Assembly (NCBI RefSeq): GCF_016598535.1
Contig: NZ_CP066779.1
Coordinates: 4,648,053 to 4,712,052 of the forward strand
Direction: 5' to 3'
DNA: 64,000 nt
Source: Rhodococcus sp. P-2
GTDB lineage: Bacteria > Actinomycetota > Actinomycetes > Mycobacteriales > Mycobacteriaceae
Shown here piece by piece: positions 25,046 to 35,100 of this stretch (the stretch's first letter is position 1; each line of letters opens with the position of its first letter). Both the position numbers and the translations under genes were made by a program. The notes under the pieces were generated by a model. That model did no database searches. It saw nothing but the letters and a program-made list of their open reading frames with translations, and had not been told where the DNA came from.

Positions 25046-26434
25046 CTAGGCCGGCTCGATGTCACCAAGCTTCCATGTCCGGTCGAAATAGGGCTCGAGA
25101 GGTCCGTAGAAGCGGAAGTACGAGAACCAGTGCCGGCCCGGAATGGTCTGAACCCAATTGGATCCCTTCCCTTCCGGGGCAGTAGGACCGTAGTAGAGAT
25201 CCACTGAACCATCTTCGTTGACAACAAGATCGGGATCTCGCGAACCACGGTCGCCTCTGCCCTGCTCGTTGTCGATCAGGCACCGGGTGTCGATCGAGTA
25301 GACCGTCGCGGACCAGAAGAGCTTTGCCGGGACATCGGCGGGCACGTGGAGTGTGTAACTCTTTCCTCCGTCCAACCAGTGGCCGTCGGTATCGGAGTAA
25401 CTACCCAGATACGCCTGGCCGAGCCCCGGCGTCGTACTCTTCATCGCCTCCGAGAAACTGACTGCCTCGTAGAACCACGACGCGCGTTCGTAGAACTCGT
25501 CGTAGTTGTCCGCCCGCTGAGCAGAGTTGTCCAGAACAATCGCCAAGTCCCACTGACGATCGGGCCAGTAGCGCGAACCGGGGAACCGCTTGACGAATGC
25601 ATTCGCTTGCGCGAACACCTCCCCCACCTCGACGGCCCGCTGCAAGATCTTCCGCAAGCGATCTTCCGGGGCAAACGGTTTGCCCTTCTCTATCCCCAAC
25701 TGCCGAAGCCACGCCATCGGGAAGCGGTCGCGCTCTTCGACGGGTTCGTCCTGCACGATGTCGTGTAGGAGCTCCCAGTAGCGAAGACCTCGCGGCTGAA
25801 TTCCGCTCCAGGGCTTGCCGTCCGGTGAGACGAGCCGAGTGGGAGTCGGATTCGCGCGATCGGCGTAGGGGTAGACGCGCACTGCCTCGACCAACGCACT
25901 CGAACGCGCCGGGTCGGGATCGAGCGTGCGGAAGCCGAACATGATGTGCATCATCGGGGAGTGGACGACGGTGTATTCACCTGTGTCTTCAGCACTCTGG
26001 CCTGGGCCGACCACCACTGTCTTGCCACCCTTGCCGGCGTCGGGGCCCATCTCACCGAGCACTGCGACTTCCCGTTGCCAGAAATCCGCGATACCCCCGG
26101 CTGTCGGACCCGGCGGCAGTTCGATCACCAACGGCCCCGATACACCGAGATCGAAGAAGTTCAAGATGTACGGCGTCGTCGCGTTGGCGGTGATCAGCCC
26201 CAGTCGATCGCGATACGATCGATAGACGACGATATCCGACGCGGTTGCTCCGAAGATGTTGGTATGCACGTCCATCCACTGCGCCCAGGAGACGATGGGG
26301 ATGGCCCACAGGTACGCCTGGACCGCAGTCTGGAAGTCGAGCTCGTCGAACACCGTTGCGATGTTCTCGCGAGCGGGAAGCTCTGCGTCCCTGGGGACCA
26401 CTCCGGAGGAATACGTCAGTTCGATGTCGGCCAT
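25046..26434 (-). CDS. DUF1254/DUF1214 domain protein
   Basis: This 462-residue protein has an N-terminal DUF1254 domain (AVQAYLWAIPIVSWAQW, VVYRSYRDRLGLITANATTPY, FDLGVSGPLVIELPPGPTAG) and a C-terminal DUF1214 domain (YLGSYSDTDGHWLDGGKSYTLHVP, FWSATVYSIDTRCLID, NWVQTIPGRHWFSYFRFYGP). The two domains commonly occur together in bacteria, but their function is not established. There is no signal peptide here, although many homologues are exported. The gene is convergent with fes, 13 bp between stops. No functional link to iron can be claimed. Confidence 0.82.
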   Translation of the reverse strand: MADIELTYSSGVVPRDAELPARENIATVFDELDFQTAVQAYLWAIPIVSWAQWMDVHTNIFGATASDIVVYRSYRDRLGLITANATTPYILNFFDLGVSGPLVIELPPGPTAGGIADFWQREVAVLGEMGPDAGKGGKTVVVGPGQSAEDTGEYTVVHSPMMHIMFGFRTLDPDPARSSALVEAVRVYPYADRANPTPTRLVSPDGKPWSGIQPRGLRYWELLHDIVQDEPVEERDRFPMAWLRQLGIEKGKPFAPEDRLRKILQRAVEVGEVFAQANAFVKRFPGSRYWPDRQWDLAIVLDNSAQRADNYDEFYERASWFYEAVSFSEAMKSTTPGLGQAYLGSYSDTDGHWLDGGKSYTLHVPADVPAKLFWSATVYSIDTRCLIDNEQGRGDRGSRDPDLVVNEDGSVDLYYGPTAPEGKGSNWVQTIPGRHWFSYFRFYGPLEPYFDRTWKLGDIEPA

Positions 26435-26489
26435 ACCCAGATGGTGCTGAAAGAAACCTCGGCGCGAATCACCCGCACCGGGTGAACCT

Positions 26490-26903
26490 CTAGTTCAGCG
26501 CGCCGCGAATGACAGCAGCCGTGCTGTCGAGTATTGCCCGATTGGGTGTGCGAGGAAGCGCGCGCAGACCGAACCCGTCGCCGCGATTGCGCGGAATGAC
26601 GTGCAGATGAACATGGAAGACTTCCTGCCCCGCAACAGCTCCGTCGGAGAGATGCAGGTTGACCCCGTCGATGGGGAGGGGGCCGGTACGCATCGCTGCG
26701 GCAATCTTCTGCGCGACGGCAAAGATCCTGGCGCCGTCGTCGGGGTCGAGCGTGGACAATCCACTGGCGTGGCGCTTCGGCACGACCAGGAGATGGCCGG
26801 AGGTGAACGGCCGAATATCCATGAAGGCAAGAACATTCGCGTCGTCGTAGACAACACTGGCCTCGGCCTCACCAGCGATGATGGAACAGAAGATGCAGTT
26901 CAT
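26490..26903 (-). CDS. HIT-family nucleotide hydrolase
   Basis: This 137-residue protein starts MNCIFCSIIAGEAEASVVYDD, with the CxxC zinc half seen in many HIT proteins. The histidine triad is HVHLHVIP near residue 98-105, and the middle histidine is the nucleophile. Such proteins hydrolyse purine nucleoside phosphoramidates or dinucleoside polyphosphates. It lies downstream of purB on the same strand but is separated by a strong terminator, so it may have its own promoter within the 65-bp gap. Confidence 0.92.
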   Translation of the reverse strand: MNCIFCSIIAGEAEASVVYDDANVLAFMDIRPFTSGHLLVVPKRHASGLSTLDPDDGARIFAVAQKIAAAMRTGPLPIDGVNLHLSDGAVAGQEVFHVHLHVIPRNRGDGFGLRALPRTPNRAILDSTAAVIRGALN

Positions 26904-26916
26904 GCTCTTCGACCCG

Positions 26917-26956
26917 GTGCGCCTTTTCGGTAGTGACGGCCACCGAAAAGGCGCAC
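26917..26956. terminator. Hairpin terminator after purB
   Basis: GTGCGCCTTTTCGGT (26917-26931) pairs perfectly with ACCGAAAAGGCGCAC (26942-26956) across a 10-base loop. It stands 12 bp beyond the purB stop and 13 bp before the HIT start. The T-rich arm gives it a rho-independent character. Confidence 0.85.
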
Positions 26957-26968
26957 GGGGCGTAGCCC

Positions 26969-28390
26969 TTACAGAATCGGCGACGGCGCGTACGCCGCAG
27001 CTTCGGGATTGGCGTCGACAAGTTTCTGCACCTCGGCGACAACGGCATCGACCTGAGCCGAAGCGGCGCCGACAAAAGCGGCCTTGTCGGCAAGAGCCTC
27101 GTCGAGTGCAGCGCGGTCGAGCGGCAAACGGTCGTCGGCGGCGAGGCGATCGAGCAGATCGGGCTCCTTGCCCTCTTCACGCATCGCCAGTGCAACTGCG
27201 ACGGCGTTCTCCTTGATCGCCTCGTGTGCGGTCTCTCGTCCGACGCCCGCGCGGACGGCAGCCATGAGGACTCGCGTCGTCGCGAGGAACGGCAGGTACC
27301 GCGTCAGTTCCTTCTCGATCACGGCCGGGTACGCACCCATCTCGATCAGCACGGTCAGGAAGGTCTCGAACATGCCGTCGATCGCGAAGAACGCGTCCGG
27401 CAGCGCGACACGGCGCACGACGGAGCAGAAGACGTCGCCCTCGTTCCACTGTGCACCCGCAAGCTCGGCTGCCATGGAGCCGTAGCCGCGCAGGATCACC
27501 TGAAGACCGTTGACGCGCTCGCACGAGCGGGTGTTCATCTTGTGCGGCATCGCCGAGCTGCCGACCTGACCGGGCTGGAAGCCTTCGGTGACCAGCTCGT
27601 GGCCGGCCATCAAGCGGATCGTGTGTGCGAACGACGACGGGCCGGCGCCGACCTGGACGAGCGCCGAGATGACGTCGTGATCGAGGGAACGCGGGTACAC
27701 CTGGCCGACGCTGGTCAGTACGTGAGCGAATCCGAGGTGCTCCGCGACCTTCGCTTCGAGCTGCTCGAGCTTGGCCGCATCGCCGTCGAGAAGGTCGAGC
27801 ATGTCCTGAGCGGTACCCATCGGACCCTTGATCCCGCGCAGCGGGTAGCGGTCGATGAGCTGGCGCAGACGCGTCAGTGCAACGAGAAGCTCGTCGGCCG
27901 CGGAAGCGAAACGCTTACCCAAGGTGGTGGCCTGAGCTGCGACGTTGTGCGAGCGGCCGGCCATCACGATGGACGAGTACTCGGCAGCGCGCTCACCCAG
28001 GCGGGCGGCGACGGCGATGCCGTGGTTGTAGACGTGCTCGAGCGAACGCACGATCTGCAACTGCTCGACGTTCTCGGTGAGGTCGCGGCTGGTCATGCCC
28101 TTGTGGACCTGTTCGTGTCCGGCGAGTGCGTTGAATTCCTCGATGCGTGCCTTCACGTCATGACGGGTGATCCGCTCGCGGTCCGCGATGGACTTCAAGT
28201 CGACGTTGTCGATGACGCGCTCGTAGTCGGCGATCGCGTCGGCCGGAATGTCGATGCCCAGCTCTGCCTGCGCACGCAACACCGCCACCCACAATTGGCG
28301 CTCGAGCACGATCTTGTACTCGGGAGACCACAGAGCAACAAGCTCCGGGCTGGCGTAACGGTTGGCAAGGACATTCGGGATGCGGCTCAC
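26969..28390 (-). CDS. purB: Adenylosuccinate lyase PurB
   Basis: This 473-residue member of the fumarase/aspartase superfamily catalyses two purine steps, the splitting of SAICAR and of adenylosuccinate with loss of fumarate. The signature GSSAMPHKMNTRSCERV is clear. Others are TRHDVKARIEEF near the N-terminus and GRSHNVAAQATTLG. The start is GTG 28390 (MSRIPNVLANRYAS, the conserved opening). Upstream on the same strand lie a TetR gene and an aminotransferase, but a 92-bp gap with tandem repeats separates them. Confidence 0.97.
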   Translation of the reverse strand: MSRIPNVLANRYASPELVALWSPEYKIVLERQLWVAVLRAQAELGIDIPADAIADYERVIDNVDLKSIADRERITRHDVKARIEEFNALAGHEQVHKGMTSRDLTENVEQLQIVRSLEHVYNHGIAVAARLGERAAEYSSIVMAGRSHNVAAQATTLGKRFASAADELLVALTRLRQLIDRYPLRGIKGPMGTAQDMLDLLDGDAAKLEQLEAKVAEHLGFAHVLTSVGQVYPRSLDHDVISALVQVGAGPSSFAHTIRLMAGHELVTEGFQPGQVGSSAMPHKMNTRSCERVNGLQVILRGYGSMAAELAGAQWNEGDVFCSVVRRVALPDAFFAIDGMFETFLTVLIEMGAYPAVIEKELTRYLPFLATTRVLMAAVRAGVGRETAHEAIKENAVAVALAMREEGKEPDLLDRLAADDRLPLDRAALDEALADKAAFVGAASAQVDAVVAEVQKLVDANPEAAAYAPSPIL

Positions 28391-28420
28391 GAGGCCTCAG
28401 TCTAACGGTGGCCGAGCAGT

Positions 28421-28488
28421 GCTGTTACCCCCGAGCTGGAGCAGCTGTCTACCCCCGAGCTGGAGCAGCTGTCACCCCCCAGCTAGAC
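28421..28488. repeat. 23/24-bp tandem repeat at the TetR-gene stop codon
   Basis: Units start with GCTGT at 28421-28443, 28444-28467 and (degenerate) 28468-28488. Each carries ACCCCC then AGCTGGAG or a variant. The degenerate copy includes the stop codon (28483-28485) of the TetR gene. The repeats fill most of the gap between that gene and purB. Confidence 0.9.
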
Positions 28489-29094
28489 GACCGGCGGCGC
28501 CATCACGTCGATCGATTCCAACAGCATTCCACGCGCCAACCCCCGCGGGTCCGGGTCGTACTCCCCCAGCGCCGTGATCATCGCGCCGTCGACCATCGCG
28601 ACAAGACGACGCAGTTGCCCCTCGGGAGCCGACCGGCCCGAACGCCGGAGCGCATCGGTCAACAGTTCGTCGAGCTGGGCGCGAAGGCGCAGCTGCACGT
28701 CACGAAGTGCGGGATGACGGGCACACGCCACAAATCGTTCGTAGCGCGAGATCAATCGTTCGCGACTCTCCGGCCGCTTCTCTTCGTCGCCGAGCAGCAA
28801 CTCGACCAATAGTTCGACCGTCGATTCCGCGCCCCGCCGACGTTGGGTCACCGCAGCCACTCTGGCGCGCATCGCTTCCATGTCGGCGTTGCCGTTGAGC
28901 TCGACAGCACACGCGATCAGATCGTCGAGTGAATCGAAGTAATAGGTCGTCGACGCCAGCGGAAGATCGGCTCTGGTGGCTACGGCGCGGTGACGAACGG
29001 CGTCGAACCCACCCTCCAGCAAAAGTTCAGCAGCGGACGCCACCAGAGCCTGGCGACGTCGTTCACCCTTGGGCGTAGCTGCGGAAGACACCAC
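28483..29094 (-). CDS. TetR-family transcriptional regulator
   Basis: This 203-residue protein has an N-terminal TetR helix-turn-helix (RRQALVASAAELLLEGGFDAVRHRAVATRADLPLASTTYYFDSLDDL). The helical C-terminal domain is of the kind that binds a ligand (ELLLGDEEKRPESRERLISRYERFVACARHP). It lies between an aminotransferase gene (61 bp upstream, same strand) and purB. The start is GTG 29094 or the next codon, and no clear ribosome-binding site helps choose. The ligand and targets are unknown; autoregulation is likely by family. Confidence 0.85.
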   Translation of the reverse strand: MVSSAATPKGERRRQALVASAAELLLEGGFDAVRHRAVATRADLPLASTTYYFDSLDDLIACAVELNGNADMEAMRARVAAVTQRRRGAESTVELLVELLLGDEEKRPESRERLISRYERFVACARHPALRDVQLRLRAQLDELLTDALRRSGRSAPEGQLRRLVAMVDGAMITALGEYDPDPRGLARGMLLESIDVMAPPVV

Positions 29095-29155
29095 GACATC
29101 GTGCCAGCATGGGGCACCTCCGCATGGCGAAACAGCTCGAAGACCCTGCTGTTTG

Positions 29156-30316
29156 TTACCCGAGCCACTTCTCGAGGCGGATCAGTGCCTCCTGGATGTC
29201 GGCAGTTGCGCCTGCAAACGAGAGTCTGACCATCCGGTTTCCGTGGACGGTGTCGAAATCGATTCCCGGCGCCAGCGCGACCCCGGTATCTGTCAGCAAC
29301 CGGGCACACCACGCGGTGGCGCCCTCGTCGCCGCACAGATGGCCGATGTCCGCGTAGACGTAGAACGCACCGTCGGCCGGGGCCAACTCGGTGATGCCCA
29401 GTTTCGGCAGGCCGGTCAACAGCAGTTCACGATTGACGGCGTACCGCTGAACGTGCCCGTCCAACTCGATCTTCGCCTCGTCCGAGAACGCCTCGATCGC
29501 GGCGTACTGCGAGATCGCGGGCGGGCACACCGTCATGTTCGACGCGAGTCTCTGCAGCGGGCGTCGCAGATACGTCGGCACCAACATCCACCCGAGCCGC
29601 CAACCGGTCATCGAGAAGTACTTGGACACCGAGCCGATCACAACAGATTCGCGTGAGGTCTCCCAGGCGCTCGACGTGTGCTGATCGCCGTATCCGATGC
29701 CGTGGTAGATCTCGTCCGAGATCAGAAGAGTTCCGTGCTCGTCGCACCACGCCGCCAAGGCGGCCAACTCGTCGGGCGAGATCACCGTGCCCGTCGGATT
29801 TGCGGGGCTGGCGACGATCAGACCGGCAGGCGGCGACGGCAAAGCCTCCAGCATGTCCACGGTCGGCTGGTATCGGGTTGCCGGCCCGCAGTCGAGTTCG
29901 ACGACGTTGCAGCCGAGAGCGGCAAGGGTATTGCGGTACGCGGGATAGCCGAGGCGAGCAACCACAACGGTGTCCCCCTCGTCGAACGCGGCGAGGAAGA
30001 GCAAGGTGAACGCCCCGGACGAACCGGTCGTCACCACCACGTCTTCGGCGTCGACCGCAATCCCCGATCGCTCGCTGTGGTAGCGCGCAATAGCTTCGCG
30101 TAGCGGCAGGATCCCGAAAGTTTCGGTGTATCCGAGTAGTTCGGTGCCCAGAATCTCTCGCGTCGCACGTAGCACCGGTGCCGGCGCGGGAGTCGACGGT
30201 TGACCGGCAGCCAACGTCAGAACGTCGCCGTGTGTCCGCTGACGTTCGGTCGCGGCCTTCCATACATCCATGACATGGAAGGTCTGAATATCTGATCGAC
30301 GAGATTCTGAGCGCAC
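29156..30316 (-). CDS. PLP-dependent aminotransferase (mycobacterial AspB/Rv3565-like)
   Basis: This 386-residue fold-type I aminotransferase has LAAGQPSTPAPAPV, TTGSSGAFTLLFLAAFDEGD, ASPANPTGTVI and SDEIYHGIGYGD. Lys232 in SVSKYFSMTGWRLGW is the PLP lysine, and the C-terminal RLSFAG arginine would bind the substrate carboxylate. It resembles the mycobacterial protein annotated AspB (Rv3565) throughout. The open frame extends 42 codons upstream, but GTG 30316 (RSESRRSDIQTFHVMDVW) gives the usual family N-terminus. The substrate pair is not certain. It is divergent from the peptide-type binding protein gene. Confidence 0.85.
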   Translation of the reverse strand: MRSESRRSDIQTFHVMDVWKAATERQRTHGDVLTLAAGQPSTPAPAPVLRATREILGTELLGYTETFGILPLREAIARYHSERSGIAVDAEDVVVTTGSSGAFTLLFLAAFDEGDTVVVARLGYPAYRNTLAALGCNVVELDCGPATRYQPTVDMLEALPSPPAGLIVASPANPTGTVISPDELAALAAWCDEHGTLLISDEIYHGIGYGDQHTSSAWETSRESVVIGSVSKYFSMTGWRLGWMLVPTYLRRPLQRLASNMTVCPPAISQYAAIEAFSDEAKIELDGHVQRYAVNRELLLTGLPKLGITELAPADGAFYVYADIGHLCGDEGATAWCARLLTDTGVALAPGIDFDTVHGNRMVRLSFAGATADIQEALIRLEKWLG

Positions 30317-30478
30317 ACCCCGACGGTAGCCGAACTGTGGTTCCGCATAAAACGACGACTGCCGATAGTGACGATCCGACAGATTCAGGCGCTCAGTGTG
30401 AGTCGATCGAACGAGACCTGGGCCACGTCTCTCGCGCAACATTGATCAACGACTTCCTTCGATCAAAAGGTGCATCAG

Positions 30479-32089
30479 ATGAAAGTTCGCTCAGTGCCCA
30501 CCGCGGCTCTGGTCACGATCGGCGTGCTCACCGTTGCCTCGTGCGGAAGTTCGTCTGATCCTGGAGGGGAGTCCTCCGGCGATTACGCCAAGGACGGCAG
30601 TTTCACGACGATCGTGAACACCGACCCCGGCAACCTTCATCCTCTGATCACCAACTTGACTGCCACGCAGGCAATCAACAGCTATACCAACGACTCGCTG
30701 TTGGCCATCGACCCCAAAACCCGTACAGCGGGCTCGTATCTGGCCGAAAAATGGAGCGAGAACGGAACTTCGCTGAACTTCACCCTCAAAAAGGGGATCA
30801 CGTGTGAAGACGGCACGACGTTCACTGCCCAGACAGCGGCGAACAACATCAACTGGGTCGTCGACAAGACGAACGGCTCGCCGTGGCTGGGAGCGTCGGT
30901 ACCCGAAACTGCGGTAGCAACCGCTGACGGCGACGAGCTCACGATCAAGACAGCGGAACCTGCGCCCTTCCTGCTCGAGCGCATCGGTGCTCTCAAACTG
31001 GCATGCCAGGCAGCACTCGACGACCCCGCCAGTGTTCGCAGCAGCAGCAACGGAACCGGCCTGTTCAAGGTCACCGAAGTAGTGGCCAACGATCACGTCA
31101 CGCTCGAGCGCCGCGACGGATACAACTGGGGACCGAACGGCGAAACCACGTCGGACACCCTCGGAGTGCCCAAGACCGTCACGATCAAGATCGTGACCGA
31201 CGCGGCGACGACGGCGAACCTGGTCCTCACCGGAACGGTGAACGCAGCACCGGTGGCCGGTGCGGATATCGAACGTGTGGAAGCGTCCGGCCTGGAATCG
31301 ATGACGTCGAACACCTTGAGCGGGCAGTTCATCTTCAACCACAATGCTGCTCTTCCCACCAAGGACGAAGCGGTGCGCAGCGCGCTCGTGCAGGCAATCG
31401 ATCTCGACGACTACACGGACATCAACACCGGTGGCAAGGGTTCGCGCGCTACGGCATTGGCCGTTGTCGATCCGCGAGCATGTGATTACGACAGTGTGAC
31501 CGGCGTAGTTCCGAAGTTCGACATGACCGCGGCGAAGAAGACCCTCGCCGACGCCGGCTGGAAGCCCGGATCGGACGGCGTTCTGACCAAGGACGGTCAA
31601 CCGCTGCAGTTGACCGTCATCTTTGCCAACTACCGCGATACCACCTCTGCAGCAGCAGAATACGCGATGAAGCAGTGGCAGGAACTCGGCGCGAAGGTAG
31701 AACTTCGTGGTGGTGACAACAACTTCATCATCTCCAACACGTTCGCGGCAAAGGACCTCACGTCCTGGTCGATCTCGATCGGTCTCACCGTTCAGAGTGA
31801 CACTCCCAGCATCTTCGTTCCGTACTTCTCCGGCCCTGTCCCGCCTGCGGGAGTCAACTTCGCATCGATCGACAATCCCGAATACACCGAACTGGCTGCG
31901 AAGGCCTCGGTTCTGCCCGGCCAGGAATCCTGCTCGGTATGGAAGGAAGCGGAACAGGCGCTGTTCACCTCTTCTGACGTCGTTCCGGTGTCCACGTCGC
32001 CGAACTTCATGTTCTTCAACGGTGCGACGTCCCTGTACGCGCCGATTGGTGGCACCCTGGCGGGCCCAGGCATCCGAGTTCTGAAATAA
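30479..32089 (+). CDS. Peptide/nickel-type ABC substrate-binding lipoprotein (SBP_bac_5), orphan
   Basis: This 536-residue lipoprotein has lipobox VLTVASC with Cys22. The SBP family 5 body shows TDPGNLHPLITNL, LAEKWSENGTSLNFTLKKGITCEDGTTFTA and FIFNHNAALPTKDEAVRSALVQAIDLDDY. Four further cysteines (CEDG, ACQAA, ACDYD, SCSVW) are more than usual and may form disulfides. It should bind oligopeptides, opines or metal complexes, but there is no permease or ATPase beside it. ATG 30479 is chosen over a GTG three codons earlier. The next genes downstream are an S9-S12 fusion hydrolase and an S12 hydrolase, so the ligand may be a peptide or lactam-like compound. Confidence 0.87.
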   Translation: MKVRSVPTAALVTIGVLTVASCGSSSDPGGESSGDYAKDGSFTTIVNTDPGNLHPLITNLTATQAINSYTNDSLLAIDPKTRTAGSYLAEKWSENGTSLNFTLKKGITCEDGTTFTAQTAANNINWVVDKTNGSPWLGASVPETAVATADGDELTIKTAEPAPFLLERIGALKLACQAALDDPASVRSSSNGTGLFKVTEVVANDHVTLERRDGYNWGPNGETTSDTLGVPKTVTIKIVTDAATTANLVLTGTVNAAPVAGADIERVEASGLESMTSNTLSGQFIFNHNAALPTKDEAVRSALVQAIDLDDYTDINTGGKGSRATALAVVDPRACDYDSVTGVVPKFDMTAAKKTLADAGWKPGSDGVLTKDGQPLQLTVIFANYRDTTSAAAEYAMKQWQELGAKVELRGGDNNFIISNTFAAKDLTSWSISIGLTVQSDTPSIFVPYFSGPVPPAGVNFASIDNPEYTELAAKASVLPGQESCSVWKEAEQALFTSSDVVPVSTSPNFMFFNGATSLYAPIGGTLAGPGIRVLK

Positions 32090-32143
32090 GCCGGAAGACA
32101 AAGCTTTACGTCTGCATCTATTTCTCCGATTCGAAGGATCTAC

Positions 32144-35100
32144 ATGACTGACCGTCCATTTGTTCTCGACGACCTCCACCGTGTGGTCACGCCCACCGAA
32201 ACCGCACTCTCTCCCGACGGCACCGTGGTCGTCTTCGTTCGCTCGGAAATTGTTGCCGGAAAGGCAACTACATCGCTCTGGGCAGTGTCCCGCGATTCCC
32301 AGGCTCGCCGTCTCACTACGGGGCCCGCCGATTCTGCCCCTCGGTTCTCTCCGGACGGAACCTCGATCGCTTTCCTCCGTAAGGTCGGCGACTCCGCGCA
32401 GCTGCACCTGATCCCATTCGCCGGCGGCGAGGCCGAAACCCTCACCACAGCAGCATCACTCCCCCTCGGCGCCGGCGCAGCGGCCTGGAGCCCGGACGGC
32501 AAAGCCATTGCATTCGCCGCAGTGGTCTCACGTTCGGACTCCACCGATCCGAATGCACCCATCGTCACCGACCGGCTCGGATACAAGGTGGACGGCGCCG
32601 GTTGGCTCGGCACCTTCCGGCGCCACCTGCACACCGTCGATCTGGAGACGAAGGCGGTTCGGCGGCTCACCGACGGTGATTGGAATGCAGACGTGCCGTC
32701 CTGGTCACCCGACGGCACGGCGCTTGCCTTCACCGCCAATCTCGAATCGGACAGCGATCTGAACCTCACCTTCAGCGCTTACCGCGTCCTCGTCGACGAT
32801 CTGTCGGTTCCGCCGCAGCGACTCGGTCACGCCACCGGAGTGCAGGGTTCAACACTGTGGCACCCGAACGGAGATTCGGTTGTCGCCATCGGCACCCCCG
32901 AGGTCCGTGTCGGAACTGCAGACCTGATCCGTCTGTCCGTCCCCGGCCCTACCGAAACACCGGTCGACGTCACTCTCACCGCTCATCTCGATCGAAACGT
33001 GATGCCCGGTGCGCCTGGTTACCCCGGTGGCACACCGGCACTGTCGAATACTCGCGACGAGATCGTGTTCTGCCTCCGCGATCGCGGATGGACGCATCTG
33101 TATGCAGCGGACATCGAAACCGGTACCTCCCGCTCCCTCGTCGCCAATCCCAACGAGGTCGTCTCGGCGCTCTCCGTTGCCCGTGACGCCCGCGTCGCCT
33201 CCGTCATCATCACCACACAGCAGTCCTTCGGCGAGGTCGCGCTCGTCGATCTCGACAGCGGCGATGTCACCACGCTGACAGAATTCACCGCAGAAGCGCT
33301 CCCCGAGGTGACCCTGTTTGCCGCCGAGGAACGCGAATTCACCATCTCCGACGGCCGTACCGTGCATGGTTGGTTGCTGTCCGCTCCCGAAACCAGTGGC
33401 GCCGCACCCCTTCTGCTCGACATTCACGGCGGACCGCACAACGCGTGGACCGGCGTTGCCGATACCTATCACCCCGCCCACCAGGTTCTCGCCGCGCAGG
33501 GTTGGCGCATCCTGACCCTCAATCCACGTGGATCGGACGGGTACGGTGCAGACTTCATGTACGCCGTCAACGGCGCCTGGGGTACCTCGGACCAAGCCGA
33601 CTTCCTCGAGCCGATCGACGCGCTCGTCGCCGAGGGACTTGTCGACGGGGACCGACTGGCGATCACCGGGTACAGCTACGGCGGATACAGCACGTGTCAC
33701 CTGACGTCGGCAACAGATCGTTTTGCCGCCGCGGTAGCCGGCGGCCTGATCTGCGATTTCAACGCCATGGCCGGGGTCTGCGATTTCGGTCCCCACCTCG
33801 CGTCGCTCGCGACCGGCACCACTGTTCCCGAGAACTCCGCGGGGCTCCTGGCTGCCTCACCGCTCGCCGCCGTGAAGAACGTGGTGACTCCGACGCTGAT
33901 CCTGCACGGAAAGTCGGACGAGCGGTGCCCGCTGGGCCAGGCCGAGGCCTGGTTCGCCGCACTGCGCCAGCAGCATGTACCCACCCGACTGGTGGCGTAT
34001 CCCGGTGCAAGCCACGGGTTCCTCGTCAACGGCTCGATCTCGCACCGAATCGACTACAGCACACGGCTCATCGAGTGGGTCAAGCGATACACCTCCGCGA
34101 AGCTGCCCAAGACCGGCTTGGCCAACGCCTCTGCCGGAGCCGATGCCTGGAAGCGTTCACTGGACGTACTGTGTGAGCGTTACGGCGTCACCGGTGCTCA
34201 ATTCGGTATTCTCACACTCGATTCCAGCGGCAAGGAAATCACCCGTACGACGGTGGCTTCCGGCGTGATCAATGCAGACACCGGGGTCGAGGTCTCCACC
34301 GACTCCCTGTTCCAGATCGGATCCATCACCAAGGTGTGGACCGCAATGCTGGTCATGCAACTGGTCGACGAAGGTTTGCTCGACCTCGACGCAACCGTCC
34401 GGTCGATCCTGCCCGACTTCGCACTGCAGGACGAGGAAACAGCTGCCCGCATCACGGTTCGGGCACTTCTGAACCATCGCAACGGAATCGACGGTGACCT
34501 GTTCATCGACAAGGGGCGCGGAGACGACGTCGTCGAACGCTACGTCGAGGGCCTGCGCGACTTCCGCCAGGTTCATCCACTCGAGGACGGCTTCGCGTAC
34601 TCGAACTCCGCGTACGTCCTGGCAGCTCGTATCGTCGAGGTTCTTCGCGGCGGCATCTGGGACGACATCCTCAAGGAGCGGATCATCGACCCGCTCGGTC
34701 TCGCGCACACACTCACGTTGACCGGAGATGCTCCGAGATACTCTGTGGCCGCAGGTCATACGGGGAACTCCGTCGTGATGCCCGTCTGGCCGATCACGCG
34801 CTCGATGGGGCCGGCCGGCTGCATCACCGCCAGCATCGGAGACCTGCTCACGTTCGCCGAACTCGGTCTTCTCGAAGGTCGGAGCGTCGACGGCGTACGA
34901 ATCGTGTCGGAGAAATCAGCCGCCGCGATGCGTACACCCGAGATCGACATCAGCGATCTGTTCCCGGACAAGTCGGGTTGGGGCTTGGGCTGGTTCCATG
35001 AAACCTGGTCGGGCGAAGAGATTTTCGGCCACGACGGCAGCACCATAGGGCAGCATGCGTATCTGCGCATCTTCCCCCGCCACAATGTCGCGATCGCGTT

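Noticed and set aside
30491-32407. A 638-residue open frame on the minus strand opposite the SBP family 5 gene
   Set aside because: Arginine-rich composition, no start context and no motif. The plus strand carries a complete lipoprotein with a lipobox.
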